DNA of 8,546 bases, from positions 1 to 8,546 of the forward strand of contig VGRA01000080.1 in assembly GCA_016875515.1 (NCBI GenBank), given 5' to 3'. Below are positions 6,331-8,546 of this stretch, piece by piece. This stretch comes from Deltaproteobacteria bacterium. Its GTDB lineage: Bacteria > Myxococcota > Myxococcia > Myxococcales > Myxococcaceae. How positions within the stretch are numbered: the first letter of the stretch is position 1; each line of letters opens with the position of its first letter. Position numbers and translations under genes: made by a program. The notes under the pieces are model-generated. The model was not told where the DNA came from, made no database searches, and saw only the letters and a list, made by a program, of their open reading frames with translations.

Positions 6331-6555
6331 GGCCCTATGGTTCGCCCGCTCCCTCCTTAAATACAAGGGCCGGCTGGAGTGGGTGGGAGTGCGAAGCGGC
6401 TTACGCACTCGCGGTCGTACGGGTGAACCCATGTGCGGGGCCGGGTGCGTACCGCGGTTCGCGGCAGGGCGCGCCGAGCCGCCTCAAGTGGCTGAAATAA
6501 CACACGACTCCCAGCCTGTAGCGCATTGGCATGCGGGGTGAATGGTGCGGCGCCC
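6331..6555. other. Divergent intergenic region between the FAD-dehydrogenase operon and the 67-aa gene
   Basis: This 225-nt stretch must hold promoters for both directions. It contains one of the few A/T-rich spots in the window, TATTTAAGGAGG on the minus strand at 6363-6352, and an inverted repeat TACGCAC (6402-6408) / GTGCGTA (6445-6451) with 36 nt between the arms. An A-rich patch, GAAATAACACA (about 6494-6504), is the only candidate -10 area for the plus direction, and I could not pair it with a -35 box. No gene, tRNA or riboswitch is seen. Confidence 0.5.
6358..6363 (-). promoter_or_regulatory. Possible -10 box for the FAD-dehydrogenase operon
   Basis: TATTTA on the minus strand would place transcription start near 6350 and leave a leader of about 20 nt before ATG 6330. 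No good -35 box is found 16-18 nt upstream, so the call is tentative. Confidence 0.25.
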
Positions 6556-6759
6556 ATGAGCACTGACAAGCAGGGGGCGAAGATCCTGGCGCGCACGTTC
6601 TACTCGCAGCTGCGGGCGAGCGGTTACACGGCCAACCAGATCATCGGCGTGGCAACGGAACTGCTGGACCTGGTCACCGAGGAGCTCAAGGACGCCAGCG
6701 CGAACAAGGCCCAGGCGGCCCGCGAGGAGGCGGCGCCGGACACCCGCGCCCAGGCCTAA
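6556..6759 (+). CDS. Small protein of unknown function (67 aa)
   Basis: I do not recognise a named family. From ATG 6556 the protein is MSTDKQGAKILARTFYSQLR followed by SGYTANQIIGVATELLDLVTEELKD and an Ala/Glu/Lys/Gln-rich tail (48-67). Two amphipathic helices separated by a SGYT turn are predicted by eye (about 4-21 and 26-45). This could form a small helical hairpin used for oligomerisation or as an adaptor; there is no signal peptide or membrane segment. Coding character is good: third positions are G/C-rich and the sequence looks protein-like, unlike the opposite-strand frames. In-frame TTG 6526 and GTG 6538 exist upstream, but the residues they add are low-information. No strong ribosome site is seen at any of the three starts. 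It diverges from the FAD-dehydrogenase operon and converges on the dgkA-like gene. Confidence 0.72.
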   Translation: MSTDKQGAKILARTFYSQLRASGYTANQIIGVATELLDLVTEELKDASANKAQAAREEAAPDTRAQA

Positions 6760-6786
6760 CAACCCATTCCTGCCGGGGCGGGCTTC

Positions 6787-6815
6787 ACCGGTTCCGGACG
6801 GGTTCCGGCACCGGT
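6787..6815 (+). terminator. Imperfect hairpin after the 67-aa gene
   Basis: The arms 6787-6798 and 6804-6815 pair as six base pairs (ACCGGT with ACCGGT), one T/C mismatch, then five more pairs, with a loop of about five bases. It starts 27 nt after the stop of the small gene in a convergent gap, where termination is expected. There is no T-run after it, so it is not a canonical intrinsic terminator. The same segment also reads as two direct copies of GGTTCCGG (6790-6797, 6801-6808) 11 bp apart. Confidence 0.45.
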
Positions 6816-6828
6816 CGCCCCCCGGGCG
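6816..6828. repeat. Small perfect hairpin
   Basis: CGCCC (6816-6820) and GGGCG (6824-6828) form a five-pair stem with a three-base loop, directly abutting the preceding hairpin. In sequence this G+C-rich it could occur by chance; its position next to two other hairpins is what makes it notable. Confidence 0.3.
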
Positions 6829-6851
6829 GGAGAAGGACAATGCTTCCCCCC

Positions 6852-6882
6852 CGGCCCGGTTCAGCGAGCGCTGACCGGGCCG
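6852..6882 (-). terminator. Long hairpin spanning the stop codon of the dgkA-like gene
   Basis: Arms 6852-6866 and 6869-6882 are complementary over about 13 pairs with one bulged T and a four-base loop. The TGA stop (6863-6861) lies in one arm. On the minus strand a run of G rather than T follows, so it may act as an mRNA 3'-end stabiliser or a factor-assisted terminator rather than an intrinsic terminator. Confidence 0.45.
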
Positions 6883-7529
6883 TTGACTTGTGGGCCTGGC
6901 TTGGCGTGGCGCTTCCAGGCCGCGGCCAAGCAGACGCAGAGCAGGCCGAAGGTGAGCGCGCTGAAGACGTAGCTCTCGGTGGCAGGGAGCGTGGCTCCCC
7001 ACAGCCCCACCGCCAGCGCGAACCACGCGAGGTCCCACGCCCGGGCCCGCGGCCGTGCCCTCAGCAGCAGGGCGGCGCTCACGGTCAGCGGGATGCCGAG
7101 CGCAAGTTGGCGCAGGATCTCCGGACCGTGCGTCCGCACCGTCTCCCAGTTGTGGACCAGCAGCGCGGCGAAGATCACCACCGTGCCGGTGGCCAGCACC
7201 ATCACGCCGGCCGCGGCTGCGTCCTTCGTCACCCGGGCGCGCTCGTCGAACGCCTCCGTGTGCAGGTCCACCAGCGCCTCGAGCGCGCTGTTGAGGATCT
7301 CCGCGAAGAAGATGAGCAGCACGCAGAAGATGAGCGTCACCTTCTCCGCCAGGCCCAGCGGGATGCCGCTTCCCACCAACCCCACCATGACGGCCGCCAC
7401 CACGTGCACCTTCATGTTCCGCTGGTGGAGGACGGTGTGGAGCAGCCCCGCCCAGGCGTGGCTGAGCGCGCGCCAGAAGTCCTGCTGGGCGGAGGGGAGG
7501 CGCGGATCGTCGGGGCGGTGGGGTGTCAC
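6861..7529 (-). CDS. DgkA/UdpK-type lipid kinase with extra C-terminal membrane region
   Basis: The 222-aa inner-membrane protein has the diacylglycerol/undecaprenol kinase fold in its first ~130 residues. Signatures are FWRALSHAWAGLLHTVLHQRNMKVH (18-42), AEILNSALEALVD (76-88) and TKDAAAAGV (101-109). Glu77, Asn80, Glu84, Lys102 and Asp103 match E. coli DgkA Glu69, Asn72, Glu76, Lys94 and Asp95. The RNMKVH stretch is more like Gram-positive UdpK than E. coli DgkA, so the substrate could be diacylglycerol or undecaprenol. The position matching DgkA Glu28 is Gln36 (codon at 7424-7422). Three core helices lie at about 40-60, 62-80 and 106-126. An extra region with about three more helices (140-157, 165-181, 186-204) is not part of the ~120-aa canonical enzyme. 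The start is GTG 7529, since similarity begins soon after and AGGG lies nine bases upstream; the open frame further upstream is antisense noise. It is divergent from the amidase-like gene. Confidence 0.88.
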   Translation of the reverse strand: MTPHRPDDPRLPSAQQDFWRALSHAWAGLLHTVLHQRNMKVHVVAAVMVGLVGSGIPLGLAEKVTLIFCVLLIFFAEILNSALEALVDLHTEAFDERARVTKDAAAAGVMVLATGTVVIFAALLVHNWETVRTHGPEILRQLALGIPLTVSAALLLRARPRARAWDLAWFALAVGLWGATLPATESYVFSALTFGLLCVCLAAAWKRHAKPGPQVNGPVSAR

Positions 7530-7597
7530 GCGGAGGTGCCCTAGCAAAGCCCGGCCGGGGCTGGCCAGCGCGCCGAGGTGTGCTTGTTTCCACGCCC
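7530..7597. promoter_or_regulatory. Short divergent intergenic region
   Basis: These 68 nt separate the starts of the dgkA-like and amidase-like genes, so both promoters must overlap here or extend into the genes. It contains a small dyad, AGCCC (7548-7552) / GGGCT (7558-7562) with a five-base centre, that could be an operator or chance. No clear -35/-10 pair is visible. Confidence 0.35.
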
Positions 7598-8546
7598 ATG
7601 ATCCGACCGCTGTTGGCGCTGCTGTTGTGGGCCGTCCCTTGCGTGGCCCTGGCCAACGGGGAGGACGAGCCCCTGCCCGAGGCGTGCGGCCTGGTGCCTC
7701 CCGGTGAAGAGCCGCTCGTCCCGGTGCCGAGGCGACCGTGGGAGCGGCCGGTCCAGCCGGGCGAGCCACCGCTGATTCAGCGCGCCTCCGTGGAGGGAGC
7801 GGTTCCTCGCCGCGGCGGCATCCCGCTGCCGCGCCCCAGGCAGGGGGCGCTCACCGGCAAGCACGTCTACCTGAGCGCGGGCCACGGCTTCACCTACACC
7901 AACACCCTGAGCCGCTGGGCCACGCAGCGCGGCACCACCGAGCAGATCGTGGAGGACCTGGTCTCCGCGGAGTCCGTCTCGCAGTGGCTGATCCCTCTGC
8001 TGCAGCTGGCCGGCGCCACCGTCATCCCCATCCGCGAGAGCGACTTCAACCCTGCCCTGGTCTCGGTGGACGACGGGGGCCCCGGGTACGCGGAGGACGG
8101 CCCGGCGGGGAGCTTCAGCGCCGGGGGGCCGGGTTTTGGACCGCTGCCGGCGAAGCTGGGGGACCGCGCCAACCCGTTCACGCTGGGTACCAGCCGGCTG
8201 ATGGCCGCGTCCAGCACCCCCACGGCGCACGCCGAGTACCGCCCCACGCTCCCCGCGGACGGGTACTACAACGTTTACGTGGGCTGGACGTCCGCGGCCA
8301 CGCGCGTGCAGGACGCCCACTACGTGGTGCGCCACCAAGGGGGCGAGTCCCACTTCCGCGCCAACCAGCAGCGCCACGGGGCCACGTGGGTGCTGCTGGG
8401 GCGTTTCTACTTCCGTGCCGGGGCACCGCCGGAGCGCTGCGGCGTGCAGGTGTGGAACGACACGCAGGGCAGCGGGGCGTCCGTCTCCCTGGACGCGGTC
8501 CGCTTCGGCGGCGGGATGGGGCTCATCGAGCGGCAGGTGGGGACGG
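7598..8546 (+). CDS. Exported N-acetylmuramoyl-L-alanine amidase-like protein with golvesin-like domain (3' end outside window)
   Basis: The frame is open for 316 codons and runs off the right edge. Residues 1-19 (MIRPLLALLLWAVPCVALA) form a typical Sec signal peptide with cleavage after ALA. A Pro/Glu/Arg-rich spacer (20-84) follows. Then GKHVYLSAGHGF (87-98), TEQIVEDLVSAESVSQWLIPLL (114-135) and AGATVIPIRESD (138-149) match the first half of an Amidase_3 zinc domain: His96 as first zinc ligand, a Glu (probably 115) as second, then the GAxVxPTRExD strand. Such enzymes cut the lactoyl-Ala bond of peptidoglycan. Before the rest of that domain, residues about 205-305 form a beta-rich module like the golvesin/Xly cell-wall-binding domain: AEYRPTLPADGYYNVYVGWT, YVVRHQGGESHFRANQQRHG, WVLLGRFYF, VSLDAVRFGGG. 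The start is ATG 7598, chosen because it gives a proper signal peptide; no strong ribosome site precedes it. The catalytic second half is beyond the window, so activity is inferred. Confidence 0.82.
   Translation, partial: MIRPLLALLLWAVPCVALANGEDEPLPEACGLVPPGEEPLVPVPRRPWERPVQPGEPPLIQRASVEGAVPRRGGIPLPRPRQGALTGKHVYLSAGHGFTYTNTLSRWATQRGTTEQIVEDLVSAESVSQWLIPLLQLAGATVIPIRESDFNPALVSVDDGGPGYAEDGPAGSFSAGGPGFGPLPAKLGDRANPFTLGTSRLMAASSTPTAHAEYRPTLPADGYYNVYVGWTSAATRVQDAHYVVRHQGGESHFRANQQRHGATWVLLGRFYFRAGAPPERCGVQVWNDTQGSGASVSLDAVRFGGGMGLIERQVGT

Noticed and set aside
5023..6360. A 445-codon plus-strand frame opposite the FAD-dehydrogenase gene.
   Set aside because: His/Arg/Val-rich shadow of a clearly assigned flavoprotein.
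6526..6545. A TTGGCATGCGGGG stretch resembling a sigma-54 promoter.
   Set aside because: The second element fails: ten bases after GG there is GA instead of the required GC, and TTGCA is absent.
6840..7544. A plus-strand frame with GGAGAAGG close before its ATG.
   Set aside because: Although the ribosome-site match is good, the product is an Arg/Gln/His-rich shadow of the dgkA-like gene with no protein-like pattern.
7541..8377. A 278-codon minus-strand frame opposite the amidase-like gene.
   Set aside because: The plus strand has a signal peptide, amidase motifs and a golvesin-like domain; the minus frame has none.
1..8546. A defence, secretion, CRISPR or biosynthetic system spread across the window.
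   Set aside because: Genes are split into five or more separate transcription units of housekeeping type, with no mobile-element borders, no compositional shift and no characteristic effector pairs.

Overview
The window is about 70% G+C, with strong G/C at third codon positions and closely packed genes on both strands. Gene content and protein style point to a myxobacterium (Myxococcota, probably the Myxococcus/Stigmatella/Archangium group): a HEAT-repeat protein, a secreted START-domain protein, a GYF_2-like membrane protein, Ala/Pro/Glu-rich linkers, and an amidase carrying a golvesin-like domain. The assignment is inferred from style and family distribution, not from a marker gene. No RNA gene, insertion sequence, CRISPR array or prophage is visible.

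Layout. (1) 1-2233, plus strand: a tight run made of the 3' end of metG (methionyl-tRNA synthetase, with its C-terminal tRNA-binding domain), a HEAT-repeat protein starting 3 nt later, and a TatD-family metal hydrolase overlapping the HEAT gene by 1 nt. (2) 2258-3592, minus strand: a YhaM-like OB-fold + HD-domain 3'-5' exoribonuclease with a long linker and a very basic tail. It converges on tatD and diverges from (3) 3688-4302, plus strand: a START/SRPBCC lipid-binding-fold protein with a likely signal peptide. (4) 4322-6330, minus strand: a two-gene operon of a COG2509-type FAD-dependent dehydrogenase and a small GYF_2-like two-helix membrane protein, joined by a GTGA overlap. (5) 6556-6759, plus strand: a 67-aa protein of unknown function, followed by a 100-bp convergent gap full of hairpins. 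(6) 6861-7529, minus strand: a DgkA/UdpK-type lipid kinase with an extra C-terminal membrane region. (7) 7598 to the right edge, plus strand: an exported N-acetylmuramoyl-L-alanine amidase-like protein, open at the edge, with a golvesin-like beta domain after the first zinc-ligand region.

How the genes fit together. This is mainly housekeeping chromosome: translation (MetG), nucleic-acid processing (TatD, YhaM-like), redox metabolism (FAD protein), and envelope lipid/peptidoglycan work (DgkA-like kinase, amidase, START protein). I found no convincing undescribed multi-gene system. The points most worth a second look are the domain insertion in the amidase, a Glu-to-Gln change at a metal-ligand position of the lipid kinase, the HEAT gene sitting between metG and tatD, the tail of the YhaM-like protein, and the stacked hairpins at 6787-6882.
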